Source: Paucisalibacillus globulus
GTDB lineage: Bacteria; Bacillota; Bacilli; Bacillales; Amphibacillaceae
NCBI RefSeq assembly: GCF_900184735.1
Contig: NZ_LT855386.1
Span: 1-64,000, forward strand
Direction: 5' to 3'
Length of the DNA stretch: 64,000 nucleotides
A model generated the notes under the pieces. It was given only the letters and a program-made list of their open reading frames with translations, was not told the DNA's origin and did not search any database. The translations under genes and the position numbers were made by a program. Shown here piece after piece: positions 1 through 7,762 of the stretch. How positions within the stretch are numbered: the stretch's first letter is position 1; every line of letters starts with the position of its first letter.

Positions 1-2
1 GC

Positions 3-371
3 TCCATGTGTACAAAGGCGAAAGAGGGAAACAATCGAAAAGTATATCTCAATGAAAAGTGGGAATCTCAAAAAGAATACGTCAGGGAGAAGCTTTCAGA
101 CGAGAAAACTGGTGAAATTTACGGTAAACGTAAAATCGATGTGGAGCCAGTCTTCGGATTTCTGAAGGCTAATTTGGGTTTCACTCGAATGTCTGTTAGA
201 GGAAAAGAGAAAGTGATAAATGAATTAGGATTTGCGCTTATGGCGGTAAACTTGAGGAAGTATACCGCCAAAATGGGTAAATCTAGTTTAGGAAATGGAA
301 ATGATTTCAAAAAACTGGTTCCAAGCAATTTTCAATCGCTTAGAACCAGTTTTTTATTACTTTCTGGCTAG
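3..371 (+). CDS. IS1182-type transposase, C-terminal part (cut by window edge)
   Basis: This is the C-terminal end of a DDE transposase whose 5' part lies left of the window; the frame is open to the first base, so the Met at base 6 need not be a start. The segment 'GKRKIDVEPVFGFLKANLGF' followed by a Leu/Arg-rich tail is the typical end of IS1182/ISL-type transposases, in which the Glu of 'VEPVFG' is the likely last catalytic acid. The stop codon abuts a terminal repeat (372-391) that ends in a 'gtcccagcctctt' motif shared with the MITE at 12033-12280. Whether the whole element is intact cannot be judged from here. Confidence 0.8.
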   Translation, partial: SMCTKAKEGNNRKVYLNEKWESQKEYVREKLSDEKTGEIYGKRKIDVEPVFGFLKANLGFTRMSVRGKEKVINELGFALMAVNLRKYTAKMGKSSLGNGNDFKKLVPSNFQSLRTSFLLLSG

Positions 372-391
372 TTTTGTCCCAGCCTCTTTTT
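372..391. repeat. right terminal repeat of the IS1182-type element
   Basis: The sequence 'ttttgtcccagcctctt' directly after the transposase stop matches, base for base, the complement of the left end of the MITE at 12033-12052. It also matches the 'gaggctgggaca' termini I know from the IS1182/IS1272 group of Firmicutes. It therefore marks the right end of the insertion sequence. Confidence 0.7.
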
Positions 392-504
392 CTTTTTCTA
401 AAGGTATTATGGCATAAGGAATATTATGGTAATATATAGCTGTTAAGCGCTATTTTATTAGAATCCAAGGTAAATATTATTCTTGAATTGGGGTGGTATA
501 GAAG

Positions 505-1215
505 ATGAATAGGCAAATAATTGCACTTGGAGGAGGAGGTTTCTCTATGGAACCCCATAATCCATTACTAGATAAATATATACTAACTCAGTCTAATAAA
601 ACAAATCCCAAAATTTGTTTTATCCCTACTGCAAGTGGAGATTCAGAGAACTATATTACTAGATTTTATAACTTCTTTGAAAACCAACCATGTCAACCTT
701 CCCATTTATCATTATTTAAACCACCTAGTAGAAATTTAACGAACTATTTATTAGATAAAGATATTCTATATGTTGGTGGTGGAAATACTAAAAACTTACT
801 AATCTTGTGGAAAGAATGGGGTTTAGATATCATCTTAAGGAAAGCTTGGGAAAAAGGTGTATTATTAGCTGGTATTAGTGCAGGATCCATTTGTTGGTTT
901 GAAGAAGGAGTGACTGATTCCTACGGAGAAGGACTAGAACCAATTAAGTGTTTAGGGTTTTTAAGGGGGAGTAATTGTCCCCATTACGATGGAGAAGAAG
1001 AAAGAAGACCTAGCTACCATAAACTAATAAAATCAGGTGAAATGAAACCTGGAGTCGCTACTGATGACGGTGTTGCAATTCATTATGTCGATCAGAAGAT
1101 ACATAGAGTTGTTAGCTCCAGACCAAAATCAAAAGCATATCACATTTACTATGATCAGGAAGTTAAAGAAATTGAAATGGAAACATTCTACCTTGGTTCC
1201 AATCATTCTACTTAA
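505..1215 (+). CDS. peptidase E-like serine peptidase (family S51)
   Basis: The 236-residue cytoplasmic protein resembles dipeptidase E/cyanophycinase-type S51 enzymes, like B. subtilis YgaJ. It has the nucleophile elbow 'GISAGS' at residues 123-128 (Ser125 the likely nucleophile) and a 'NCPHYD' segment with the probable catalytic His160. The N-terminal 'ALGGGGF' and 'YVGGGNT' loops are usual for the fold. PepE enzymes cleave Asp-X dipeptides, but the substrate here is not determined. The ATG follows only a weak G-rich site (ggggtgg). It stands alone downstream of the insertion-sequence end and upstream of a DUF4256 gene 160 bp away. Confidence 0.85.
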   Translation: MNRQIIALGGGGFSMEPHNPLLDKYILTQSNKTNPKICFIPTASGDSENYITRFYNFFENQPCQPSHLSLFKPPSRNLTNYLLDKDILYVGGGNTKNLLILWKEWGLDIILRKAWEKGVLLAGISAGSICWFEEGVTDSYGEGLEPIKCLGFLRGSNCPHYDGEEERRPSYHKLIKSGEMKPGVATDDGVAIHYVDQKIHRVVSSRPKSKAYHIYYDQEVKEIEMETFYLGSNHST

Positions 1216-1375
1216 ATAGATAGGGATAGTGTTTGTAAGTTTCATATTTGGAGTATGAATAATTTACTTCTCCACATTATCTAATGTAAACTAACATCAT
1301 ACTACTATTAAATTAATTGATAAATATCTAATACCAAAAACATTTTATGTAAAAGTTATTAGGAGGAAAGATAAT

Positions 1376-1945
1376 ATGACAATGACTGATAAAAAAGAAT
1401 TATCTCAAGAACAGCGTGATTACTTACTAGGTGTATTGAAATCCCGTTTCGAAGCCAATATGGATCGTCATCAAGATTTAAAATGGGATGCAGTCCAAGC
1501 AAGGATAGAAAATAACCCAGAAAAACTATGGTCTCTTCATGAAATGGAAAGAACAGAAGGCGAACCAGATGTAGTTGGATATGATAAAGAGAAAGACGAG
1601 TATATCTTTTGTGATTGTTCCAAAGAAAGTCCAAAGGGCCGCAGAAGCGTATGCTATGACCAAGCCGCACTGGAGGCTAGGAAAAAACATAAGCCAGAAA
1701 CTAGTGCGATGGAAATGGCAACTTCCATGGGGATAGAACTATTGACAGAAGAGCAGTATAGAGAGTTACAAAAACTTGGGAAGTTCGATATGAAAACATC
1801 CAGTTGGGTTCAAACACCATCTGCTATTAGAAAACTTGGTGGTGCCCTTTTTTGTGATTATCGCTATGATCATGTATTCGTATATCACAATGGCGCAGAT
1901 TCGTATTATGGTGCCAGAGGGTTCCGTGGGTCTTTAAGAGTATAG
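1376..1945 (+). CDS. DUF4256 family protein
   Basis: A 189-residue soluble protein of the DUF4256 family, common in Bacilli and Bacteroidetes and of unknown function. Visible features are the conserved 'EPDVVGYDKE' and 'FCDCSKESPKGRRSVCYD' blocks in the middle, and an aromatic C-terminus ('DYRYDHVFVYHNGADSYY') ending in 'GARGFRGSL'. An excellent aggaggaa site lies 7 bases before the first ATG; a second ATG two codons on is an alternative. It is followed by a bidirectional terminator shared with the convergent modB. There is no signal peptide or membrane segment. Confidence 0.8.
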   Translation: MTMTDKKELSQEQRDYLLGVLKSRFEANMDRHQDLKWDAVQARIENNPEKLWSLHEMERTEGEPDVVGYDKEKDEYIFCDCSKESPKGRRSVCYDQAALEARKKHKPETSAMEMATSMGIELLTEEQYRELQKLGKFDMKTSSWVQTPSAIRKLGGALFCDYRYDHVFVYHNGADSYYGARGFRGSLRV

Positions 1946-2001
1946 ATCATGCCATAAAAAATTGGCCTTAAGTATGAAGCTTTAATATGAAGAAAAGAAA
2001 G

Positions 2002-2036
2002 GGCTAAATTATCAGTATTATAATGATAATTTAGCC
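2002..2036. terminator. bidirectional intrinsic terminator, DUF4256 gene / modB
   Basis: A 13-bp perfect stem (ggctaaattatca / tgataatttagcc) with a 9-base loop lies between the two convergent genes. The modB stop codon (2031-2033) lies inside the descending arm. A-rich and T-rich flanks on both sides fit two-way use. Confidence 0.75.
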
Positions 2037-2717
2037 TTTAGTTTCTTTTGTTCGGATAAATAATAGCATAAAAAATGATATGATCACGATTGAAATAACC
2101 CACATCCAAGCTAGAGTCATTTCCCCTGAGTCAATAGCAATATAGATAGCAGTTGGGATTGTTTGTGTTTCTCCAGGAATATTTCCGGCAAACATAAGCG
2201 TTGCCCCAAATTCTCCCAATGCACGAGCAAAACTTAAAATACTACCCGCAATTAAAACACGTGAGGCAAGCGGTATCGATACATACAGAAACACTTTCCA
2301 TTCATTTGCACCATCTAATCTAGCTGCTTCTTCGATATCCGACTCTACGCCCTGAAAGGCTGACTTTGCAGATTGATACATGAGAGGAAAAGAAACTACA
2401 ACAGCAGCAATAACAGCAGCCCACCAGGTAAACATGATGGATTGATTAAATAACCATTCAATCACATCGTCAGCAATACTATTTCTTCCAAAAAGTACTA
2501 TTAGAATGAATCCAACTACAGTCGGAGGGAGTACCATTGGTAGCATGATGATTGTTTCTACTACTGCTTTCCCTCTAAAACTATTACGGGCAAAATATTT
2601 ACCAATAATTGTCCCTATGATTATCACAACAATACCTGAGACTGTGGCAATTTTAATTGATAATCCAATAGGACTGAAGAATTCTTCTGAAAATAACTTA
2701 GTAAGTATGGAATCCAT
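2031..2717 (-). CDS. modB: molybdate ABC transporter permease ModB
   Basis: Inner-membrane permease of the molybdate/tungstate importer, 228 residues, with about five hydrophobic helices. The cytoplasmic EAA loop is clear at residues 129-151 ('EEAARLDGANEWKVFLYVSI'); this loop normally docks to the ATPase. 'MLPMVLPPTVVGF' and 'RALGEFGATLMFAGNIPG' are ModB signatures. The gene overlaps the 3' end of modA by 20 bp, so the two are translationally coupled. No modC ATPase follows; B. subtilis yvgL-yvgM are, to my memory, also without modC, so an ATPase encoded elsewhere must be assumed. Confidence 0.93.
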   Translation of the reverse strand: MDSILTKLFSEEFFSPIGLSIKIATVSGIVVIIIGTIIGKYFARNSFRGKAVVETIIMLPMVLPPTVVGFILIVLFGRNSIADDVIEWLFNQSIMFTWWAAVIAAVVVSFPLMYQSAKSAFQGVESDIEEAARLDGANEWKVFLYVSIPLASRVLIAGSILSFARALGEFGATLMFAGNIPGETQTIPTAIYIAIDSGEMTLAWMWVISIVIISFFMLLFIRTKETKG

Positions 2718-3489
2718 AATCCTTAAATACCTCTATAGATTCGTCACTTGTTAGAAAATCATAAAAATCTTTCGCAGCCTCATAGTTTTTACTATCGTTA
2801 AGTATACCAACAGGATAATGGATAAGTGTATGTGTGTCTGAATCTATCGTCGAAATAATGTCCACTTTATCTGAAACCATTGCATCAGTTTTATACACAA
2901 TGCCAGCAGCCACGCTTGCAGTCTCCACATAGGATAGAACTTGCCGAACATCTTTTGCTAGGACCATTTTTGACTCTAAGTCTGACCATAACTCTTGGTT
3001 TCTAAGGGATTCTTTCGCATATTTTCCTGCAGGAACAGTTTCGGGAATACCGATGGAAATATGATCTATATTTTTATGTATTAAATCTTCTAGACTACTA
3101 ACATCCATTGGATTATTAGATGGTACAATGATCACTAATTCATTCATGAGTAACACATCCCAATCTTCCTTAGCTATGAAACCTTCTTCTACTAATTCAT
3201 TAAATTTATCTTCTGCCGCAGAAAAAAACAGATCCACCGGAGCACCTTGCACGATTTGTTGTTTTAGTGATCCAGAACCACCAAAATTAAATCGTATTTT
3301 TACATTGGGGTGTTCCAGTTCATATTTACTTTGTATTATTTCTAATGACTCTTTTAGACTTGCAGCTGCTGAGATAGTCAATTCAACTGTCTTTGTTGTA
3401 TTGGAGTTTGAACCTTCCTTAGGTGAACAACTTGCAAGCATTACAAGTATTAGTAATAAACATATATATTTTTTAAAATAACTTCCCAT
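2698..3489 (-). CDS. modA: molybdate-binding lipoprotein ModA
   Basis: Extracytoplasmic solute-binding lipoprotein of the molybdate importer. The chosen ATG at 3489 is preceded by gaggtg at 5-base spacing; an in-frame ATG eight codons upstream lacks a good site. From the chosen start a basic/hydrophobic signal leads to the lipobox L18-A-S-C21, so the mature protein is anchored at Cys21. 'ISAAASLKESLEII' is the conserved ModA N-terminus and its Ser residues bind the oxyanion. 'FFSAAEDKFNELVEEG' and 'IVYKTDA' further down are also typical. It is coupled to modB. No molybdenum-cofactor genes lie nearby, so the reason for its position beside citR is unclear. Confidence 0.93.
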   Translation of the reverse strand: MGSYFKKYICLLLILVMLASCSPKEGSNSNTTKTVELTISAAASLKESLEIIQSKYELEHPNVKIRFNFGGSGSLKQQIVQGAPVDLFFSAAEDKFNELVEEGFIAKEDWDVLLMNELVIIVPSNNPMDVSSLEDLIHKNIDHISIGIPETVPAGKYAKESLRNQELWSDLESKMVLAKDVRQVLSYVETASVAAGIVYKTDAMVSDKVDIISTIDSDTHTLIHYPVGILNDSKNYEAAKDFYDFLTSDESIEVFKDYGFHTY

Positions 3490-3570
3490 GTATACACCTC
3501 GATTGCTATCCAAAATAGTACGACATAGTCTAGTTTACTATATTTCTTATGAAATTACAGAACATGCTTC

Positions 3571-4449
3571 TCAGCTGAAATGAAATGATGAAATAAAGTT
3601 CATTAGTTCCGAATCAAATTGCTGATCGTTTCTATAGACAAAGTACATACTAGCACTCGGAATATCTATATTATCCACAGGAACTTCTAGTAATCTACCT
3701 TCTAATAACTCTTTATTGATAATGGATTTAGGTAAAAAGCTAACGCCCATTCCTTCTAGAACAAATCGCTTGGTTATATACGATTGATTAACTTTCATCA
3801 TTCTAAGGGAAGGGACCATTGTAATTAACTTTTCCTTTAAATCTGGCCAGTAGTAAGGATGGTTATCTGTAAATAAGATATTATTTTCCAGTGTTTCAAA
3901 TGGATCAAGTACTGGTCCTGATTCAAAGTCATATCCATCGTGTTTAATAATTAATGAAACGGGCTCTTCGTGAAATTGAATGGATTTGATGAGACTTGTT
4001 CCAGGTAGACAGGATAATCCGAAATCAACTATACCGCTTTCAATTTGCTCAGAGATTTCTTTAGACTCCATCACTTGAATGGTGAATTCAACTGTAGGAT
4101 TGGCAAGCATATATTTATGCAAAACAGTTGGCAAAATGGTATCTGCAAGTAGGGGAGAAATAGCTATTCGTAACAACTTATTGAAACCTTGCTTATATTG
4201 ATTTATTCGATGGATACTATTTTCAAATTGGGAGACAATTTCTAGTGATTCACGGTAAAACAATCTACCAAACTCCGTTAAAACAATGTTTCTACCATCC
4301 TTTATAAATAGCTGCCCACCTAATTCTTTTTCTAATTGTTTCATCTGAAATGTGATAGCAGGTTGTGTAATAAACAGTTTTTCTGCAACTTCACGATAAT
4401 TTTCATGTTCTGCGGCTAATATAAAAGTTTTAATTGTTCGTATATCCAT
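3571..4449 (-). CDS. citR: LysR-type regulator CitR, divergent from citA
   Basis: LysR-type transcription factor of 292 residues. A winged helix-turn-helix fills residues 1-60 ('ENYREVAEKLFITQPAITFQ'), and the remainder is the two-lobed effector-binding domain. It is transcribed divergently from a citrate synthase gene 113 bp away, exactly as B. subtilis citR is placed beside citA, and the length matches that family (about 290). CitR represses citA there. An alternative would be the related CcpC, which controls citZ/citB, but location favours CitR. A perfect dyad at 4487-4501 overlaps this gene's own -10 box, which suggests autoregulation. Confidence 0.8.
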   Translation of the reverse strand: MDIRTIKTFILAAEHENYREVAEKLFITQPAITFQMKQLEKELGGQLFIKDGRNIVLTEFGRLFYRESLEIVSQFENSIHRINQYKQGFNKLLRIAISPLLADTILPTVLHKYMLANPTVEFTIQVMESKEISEQIESGIVDFGLSCLPGTSLIKSIQFHEEPVSLIIKHDGYDFESGPVLDPFETLENNILFTDNHPYYWPDLKEKLITMVPSLRMMKVNQSYITKRFVLEGMGVSFLPKSIINKELLEGRLLEVPVDNIDIPSASMYFVYRNDQQFDSELMNFISSFHFS

Positions 4450-4482
4450 TTAATAACCTCCAATCAATTAATATCATTTATT

Positions 4483-4501
4483 ATTATAGTAAAAATTACT
4501 A
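4483..4501. promoter_or_regulatory. probable CitR operator and citR -10 region
   Basis: 'TAGTAA-AAA-TTACTA' at 4487-4501 is a perfect 15-bp dyad of the size expected for a LysR-type binding site. It overlaps a perfect minus-strand TATAAT (4483-4488) that would serve citR. The citA -10 hexamer starts 26 bp further on. Assignment to CitR is by position only. Confidence 0.5.
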
Positions 4502-4503
4502 AA

Positions 4504-4532
4504 TATTAATAATCTTTTAACTGCTATATAAT
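4504..4532 (+). promoter_or_regulatory. citA promoter
   Basis: A perfect TATAAT lies at 4527-4532, about 30 bp before the citA start. The hexamer 17 bp upstream (tattaa, 4504-4509) is a poor -35. A weak -35 beside the dyad at 4487-4501 fits a regulator-controlled promoter. Confidence 0.5.
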
Positions 4533-4562
4533 GAAGCCAAAGGAAAGGGAGTGGGGAAGACG

Positions 4563-5633
4563 ATGTATTATCCAGGTTTAAAAGGGGTAATCGCTGTACA
4601 GACATCTTTGAGCAATATTGATGGAGAAAAAGGAATGTTAACGTATCGAGGGATTGAAATTGAGAGGTTAGTAGAGAAATATTCTTTTGAAGAAGTTGCT
4701 TATTTTTTATTGTACCGAGAATTTCCAAATGAGGAAATGAAAGTCCGGTTTAAGGAAAAATTAATTAATTATCGTCCTATACCAAATTATATTGTTGGGA
4801 TACTAGAGCTAATGCCAAAGGAAATGCCGTTAATGGACGTATTAAGGACAATTATTTCTTCCTTCAATTTACCAGAAAAAGATGGTATTTATGAAGCTGC
4901 AGAACGATTAATATCAGTTTTTCCAACGATAATAGCATACCGGTATAGACAACTAAAAAATCTACCTGTAATTCCACCAAATAGCTCATTAGATCATGTA
5001 AATAATTTTGTTTATATGCTTACTGGTAACATAAATTCTACTCATGCTCAAATACTCGAATCCTACCTTATTCTTACTATGGAGCATGGTTTGAACGCAT
5101 CTACATTTGCAGCAAGAGTTACTATTTCAACTGAGAGTGACCTAATATCGGCAATAACAAGTGCATTAGGAACCATGAAAGGGCCATTACATGGGGGTGC
5201 TCCATCAGGAGTGATAGCACTTTTAGAGGAAATTAAGACAGAAGATGCAATATGTGAAGTAATTCACAAGAAGTTAGAAAATAAAGAACGAATAATGGGA
5301 TTTGGTCACCGTGTATATAAGACAACTGATCCTAGAGCATTAGCCTTAAAAAATACCATCATGAAGATGGATGAATTGCCAGATTGGATCGATTTAGCAG
5401 TAAAAACTGAGATTGAAACGATTGAGATTCTAAAACAAGTAAAACCAGACCATAAACTATATACAAATGTGGAATATTATGCAGCAGCGATAATGAAAAC
5501 GCTGAGTCTAGATGAATCATTGTTTACAGCAATTTTTAGCTCGAGTAGAATTGTTGGCTGGTGTGCACATGCAATTGAGCAACAAAATAATAATACGTTA
5601 TTTAGACCAAATGCTATGTATATTGGTAATTAA
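4563..5633 (+). CDS. citA: citrate synthase, CitA type
   Basis: Condenses oxaloacetate and acetyl-CoA to citrate. The 356-residue protein has 'MEHGLNAST' (about 174-182), 'GPLHGG' with catalytic His210, and 'GFGHRVYK' with His249. The third catalytic acid, usually Asp in 'NVD', is Glu304 here ('NVEYYAA'), a conservative change that may mark the CitA branch. The ATG at 4563 is preferred over the GTG at 4551 because 'MYYPGLKGV' lines up with the known CitA N-terminus, and ggggaag lies at 3-base spacing; the GTG has its own aaggga site, so this is not certain. It lies opposite citR. A second, CitZ-type synthase is probably encoded elsewhere. Confidence 0.9.
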   Translation: MYYPGLKGVIAVQTSLSNIDGEKGMLTYRGIEIERLVEKYSFEEVAYFLLYREFPNEEMKVRFKEKLINYRPIPNYIVGILELMPKEMPLMDVLRTIISSFNLPEKDGIYEAAERLISVFPTIIAYRYRQLKNLPVIPPNSSLDHVNNFVYMLTGNINSTHAQILESYLILTMEHGLNASTFAARVTISTESDLISAITSALGTMKGPLHGGAPSGVIALLEEIKTEDAICEVIHKKLENKERIMGFGHRVYKTTDPRALALKNTIMKMDELPDWIDLAVKTEIETIEILKQVKPDHKLYTNVEYYAAAIMKTLSLDESLFTAIFSSSRIVGWCAHAIEQQNNNTLFRPNAMYIGN

Positions 5634-5640
5634 TAATAAA

Positions 5641-5676
5641 TTACGCTATAAAATTTCTAATTGTTTTATAGCGTAA
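5641..5676 (+). terminator. citA terminator
   Basis: A 13-bp perfect stem (ttacgctataaaa / ttttatagcgtaa) with a 10-base loop begins 8 bases after the citA stop. The trailing T-run is short. Confidence 0.6.
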
Positions 5677-5789
5677 AATTCCAATTTTGTCTCACTATCT
5701 AGAGTAAACTTGTATTTTGAGATATTTATCGTTATTTTATCATTAACTTCCCATAATAAGTATTATGTTAACAAGAAAAAGAATTAAAT

Positions 5790-5822
5790 GGAACAGCAAT
5801 TTATACGAATAATTGCTGTTCC
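5790..5822 (-). terminator. terminator after the homing-endonuclease remnant
   Basis: A 12-bp perfect stem (ggaacagcaatt / aattgctgttcc) with a 9-base loop lies just beyond the stop of the minus-strand remnant. It is followed on that strand by ATTTAATTC. Confidence 0.6.
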
Positions 5823-5830
5823 ACCCCTAT

Positions 5831-6482
5831 CTATTCAATGATTGACTTATTAATAAAGTTAAAATTATATTTGAATATCTCATCCTGCTTTATCCATCTC
5901 TTAGGTGTTTCTTTCTTAATTTCCAAACAATCACATGTGAATTTATACGATCTGCTAGTAGCATATAGAGCTAGAAATTTTAATTTGCGATTACTTACAT
6001 CTTCTCTTGTAGCCTTATGTACCCTGTCTCTAATCTCACTAGCTTTCTTATTTTCTCTTTCAAACTCATTAAACTTTCTGCTAAGATACAGTTCCTTATC
6101 CTGATAAATCCATTCTGCAAATAACTTGATAGATTTTCTTCCTCTTATATGAATCCTGTAATGTCTATCCTTTTCATATAGTTGTGGCTGTAATTCAACT
6201 CTTTCTAATTCTTTCATTAGTTGAATCATAAACACTCTGGAACCACCAACAAATGTAACTGTGTACTTATCATAGTTCACATAGCCATCTCCATCAAAAA
6301 AACCTCTAATAAAATGACTCTTATATTGATCGGGTACATTAGGGAATTTGATAGTGCTTGATTTATTAGGTTCAATACCATGAGTTTGAATTAGATCATT
6401 TTTTAGAATCTTGCTATTCAAATTTAAATTATAAACACCAGTCTTTTTATTTTTATATAGAGGCTGATTCGATCCAATTATT
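5831..6482 (-). pseudogene. LAGLIDADG homing endonuclease, 5'-truncated and frameshifted
   Basis: An open frame of 196 codons, openable only from a TTG at 6421, encodes the C-terminal half of a free-standing LAGLIDADG endonuclease. The motif 'FIRGFFDGDGYV' (about 37-48) is the second catalytic motif, followed by 'VTFVGGSRVFMIQLMKEL' and a basic tail. Upstream, across a run of four A (6420-6423), a second frame continues the family consensus with 'SNQPLYKNKKTGVYNLN' back to about 6479, where a TGA ends it. The first LAGLIDADG motif and the N-terminal helix-turn-helix are missing. I read this as a decayed gene: one frameshift plus loss of the 5' half. No intron or intein surrounds it. Confidence 0.75.
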
Positions 6483-6525
6483 CATAACGGGTAAACAATA
6501 ATTCTTTTCCTTAGATTACATTACC

Positions 6526-7737
6526 TCAGAAAAATGACTTCTTATATTTTTTTAGTACATAATTTATTCTTTCCGAACTCCAGATCATTGCTCCAACAAA
6601 AACTACAATACAAAATGGTAAGATTCCTATTGTTAACTGAGATGCAGTAAACCCTAGTAAAGGTGGGATAAATGTTGTACCTGTATAAGCAACAGCCATT
6701 TGGTATCCCATAATAGTTTGAGAATGTTTTTTACCAAATCGAATTGGGGTTTCATGCAACATACACGGAAATATTGGCGCTAAACCCAGTCCAACTATGA
6801 TAAAACCGATAAGTGAGAAAGTAGACGGCAAAGGTAAAATCAGGATGATGGCCCCTATTAATGCTATAGTTTGCCCGATGCGAATGAGCGTTCTGTTACT
6901 CATTCTGAAGGTAATAAATCCCGTAATAAATCTACCAATTGTTATGCCTGCAAAATAGAAGGAAACCCACGCGGCAGCAGTTGGAGGATTTAAGCCTTTG
7001 ATATTTACCAAATAACTACTTCCCCATAGATTCATTGTAGCTTCTGCACCACAATAAAATAAAAAGGACACTAACGCTAGTTTAACCCCTTTAACCTGTA
7101 AAGGTTTTATATCTTTCTCACCTTCAACGTGATTGATCATTATAGATTCCTTTGTCACTTCATCTAAAATAGTATTGCAATTCTTAGCCACCCTCTTCCA
7201 TAAAGGTAATGATAAAATAAGGACCAACACTAAAAATATCTGGATGCAAGCAATAACCATATATCCATTACGCCAAGAATTATCACCTGTAGAAATGAAC
7301 TGAGCCATAATAACGGGTCCGAGCGTAGCACCTACTCCCCAAAAACAATGTAACCAGCTCATATGATGTGCCTCATAGTTTGTGGCTACATAGTCGTTTA
7401 ACCCGGCATCAACAGCCCCTGCACCTAATCCAAGTGGAATAGCACAAATTATTAACCAACCTATAGAATGAGCAAAATTAAATCCTAGTAAAGCAATAGC
7501 AGTCATTGATACGCTAACAATTGTAACTTTTCCTGTACCAAACCGTTTAAGTACCTTTCCACTAACCAAGCTTGAGATTATCGTGCCACCCGCTATAGTC
7601 ATGAATAGAATTCCACCTGTCTCAAGTTGTGCTCCAATGTCTGATTGCATTGCAGGCCATGCAGCCCCTAACAATGAATCAGGTAAACCTAGGCTAATAA
7701 AAGCCAAATAAATAATAACTAAAAGTAAAGTTGTCAT
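6526..7737 (-). CDS. MFS transporter, FHS (fucose/glucose:H+ symporter) type
   Basis: A 403-residue major facilitator with 12 predicted membrane helices. 'SLGLPDSLLGAAWPAMQ' in helix 1 and 'NDYVATNYEAHHMSWLHCFWGVG' around helices 4-5 are typical of the FHS sugar:proton symporter branch (GlcP/FucP-like). The long central loop (about 185-215) is hydrophilic and acidic. The gene starts 25 bp after a ROK repressor gene on the same strand, so the pair probably forms one sugar-responsive operon. The sugar is unknown; glucose, mannose or a deoxyhexose are candidates. The RBS gaggtaac precedes the ATG. No metabolic enzyme is attached to the operon. Confidence 0.8.
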   Translation of the reverse strand: MTTLLLVIIYLAFISLGLPDSLLGAAWPAMQSDIGAQLETGGILFMTIAGGTIISSLVSGKVLKRFGTGKVTIVSVSMTAIALLGFNFAHSIGWLIICAIPLGLGAGAVDAGLNDYVATNYEAHHMSWLHCFWGVGATLGPVIMAQFISTGDNSWRNGYMVIACIQIFLVLVLILSLPLWKRVAKNCNTILDEVTKESIMINHVEGEKDIKPLQVKGVKLALVSFLFYCGAEATMNLWGSSYLVNIKGLNPPTAAAWVSFYFAGITIGRFITGFITFRMSNRTLIRIGQTIALIGAIILILPLPSTFSLIGFIIVGLGLAPIFPCMLHETPIRFGKKHSQTIMGYQMAVAYTGTTFIPPLLGFTASQLTIGILPFCIVVFVGAMIWSSERINYVLKKYKKSFF

Positions 7738-7762
7738 ATGTTACCTCATGTAATATAGAATT

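Noticed and set aside
3571-4449. CcpC instead of CitR
   Set aside because: Both are LysR-type with similar length, but the divergent placement with a CitA-type synthase is that of CitR; CcpC remains possible.
5838-6104. 88-residue plus-strand frame with hydrophobic segments
   Set aside because: It lies opposite the homing-endonuclease remnant, has no RBS, and its composition mirrors the AT-rich other strand.
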